In this document: in pieces, positions 5,969 to 6,055 of the stretch
Numbering within the stretch: the first letter of the stretch is position 1
How the letters are laid out: each line of letters begins with the position of its first letter
Assembly (NCBI GenBank): GCA_902493545.1
Contig: CABUQI010000073.1
Coordinates: 1 to 6,055 of the forward strand
Origin: an uncultured Collinsella sp.
GTDB lineage: Bacteria; Actinomycetota; Coriobacteriia; Coriobacteriales; Coriobacteriaceae
Reading direction: 5' to 3'
DNA: 6,055 bases
Translations under genes and position numbers: made by a program
The notes under the pieces: generated by a model
The model's input: only the letters and a program-made list of their open reading frames with translations
Told to the model about the DNA's origin: nothing
Databases searched by the model: none

Positions 5969-6009
5969 CCGACCGTCCGCTCGGTTCGGTGCGGTTGATG
6001 GGCGGTCGG
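5969..6009. repeat. Inverted repeat overlapping the downstream promoter
   Basis: CCGACCGTCC (5969-5978) pairs with GGGCGGTCGG (6000-6009) over 10 bp with one G-U pair. CAACCG (5966-5971) with CGGTTG (5992-5997) is an alternative pairing that excludes the first. The right arm lies between the -35 and -10 of the promoter at 5995-6022, so a DNA operator is as likely as an RNA structure; if the promoter is right, the repeat is not in the transcript. Confidence 0.45.
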
Positions 6010-6022
6010 ATGGTACTCTAAT
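5995..6022 (+). promoter_or_regulatory. Candidate promoter for a gene beyond the window edge
   Basis: TTGATG (5995-6000) and TCTAAT (6017-6022) are separated by 16 bases. They match the sigma-70-type consensus at 4 of 6 and 5 of 6 positions. An ATG at 6049-6051, with weak GAAG (6037-6040) at 8 bases, could start the next gene, but only seven bases of it are visible. ACTTCTGT (5915-5922) and ACAGAAGT (6034-6041) form an 8-bp inverted repeat around the region. Confidence 0.5.
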
Positions 6023-6055
6023 CGGGCTTCGAAACAGAAGTGACACATATGGAGC

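Noticed and set aside
5840..6046. 68-residue minus-strand ORF after argH
   Set aside because: Crosses the strong argH terminator and the promoter region, with no visible ribosome binding site or family.

Overview
The window reads as chromosomal DNA of a high-GC Gram-positive bacterium. A Coriobacteriia member of the Collinsella/Olsenella type is my best guess. This rests on the GC-rich coding sequence with mostly C/G third positions, strong GAAAGGA-type ribosome binding sites, and the character of the proteins; no marker gene proves it. There are four recognisable protein genes, one clear regulatory small ORF and one unrecognised small ORF. No tRNA, rRNA, CRISPR array or transposase gene was seen.

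Layout. Bases 1-971 (+) hold the 3' third of polA (DNA polymerase I), ending at a strong hairpin terminator (1006-1039). Bases 1108-1236 form a very long near-perfect inverted repeat with an apical hairpin, between the convergent ends of polA and a Cof-type HAD phosphatase (1248-2075, minus). The 554-bp interval 2076-2629 is visibly more AT-rich than its surroundings. It carries the HAD promoter region and, on the plus strand, what looks like the control region of argG. That region has a possible promoter (-10 at 2313) and a 24-codon ORF (2350-2424) with an excellent ribosome binding site. Six of the ORF's last ten residues are arginine, three of them consecutive CGA codons just before the stop. 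A series of overlapping hairpins and a U-tract follow. argG (2630-3856) comes next. A 522-bp interval then contains several hairpins, a GC-rich terminator-like stem (4010-4039) and a 56-codon ORF with a good ribosome binding site (4090-4260). argH (4379-5809) follows and ends at a textbook terminator with a UACG tetraloop (5855-5888). The last 165 bp contain a good promoter candidate (5995-6022) overlapping an inverted repeat, presumably serving a gene just beyond the window.

How it works together. ArgG (argininosuccinate synthase) and ArgH (argininosuccinate lyase) carry out the last two steps from citrulline to arginine. The arginine-rich leader peptide ahead of argG is what ribosome-mediated transcription attenuation would need. 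Scarce charged tRNA-Arg would stall the leading ribosome on the Arg codons and change the folding of the downstream RNA. The leader peptide is the most interesting object in the window. The long inverted repeat and the small ORF between argG and argH come next.
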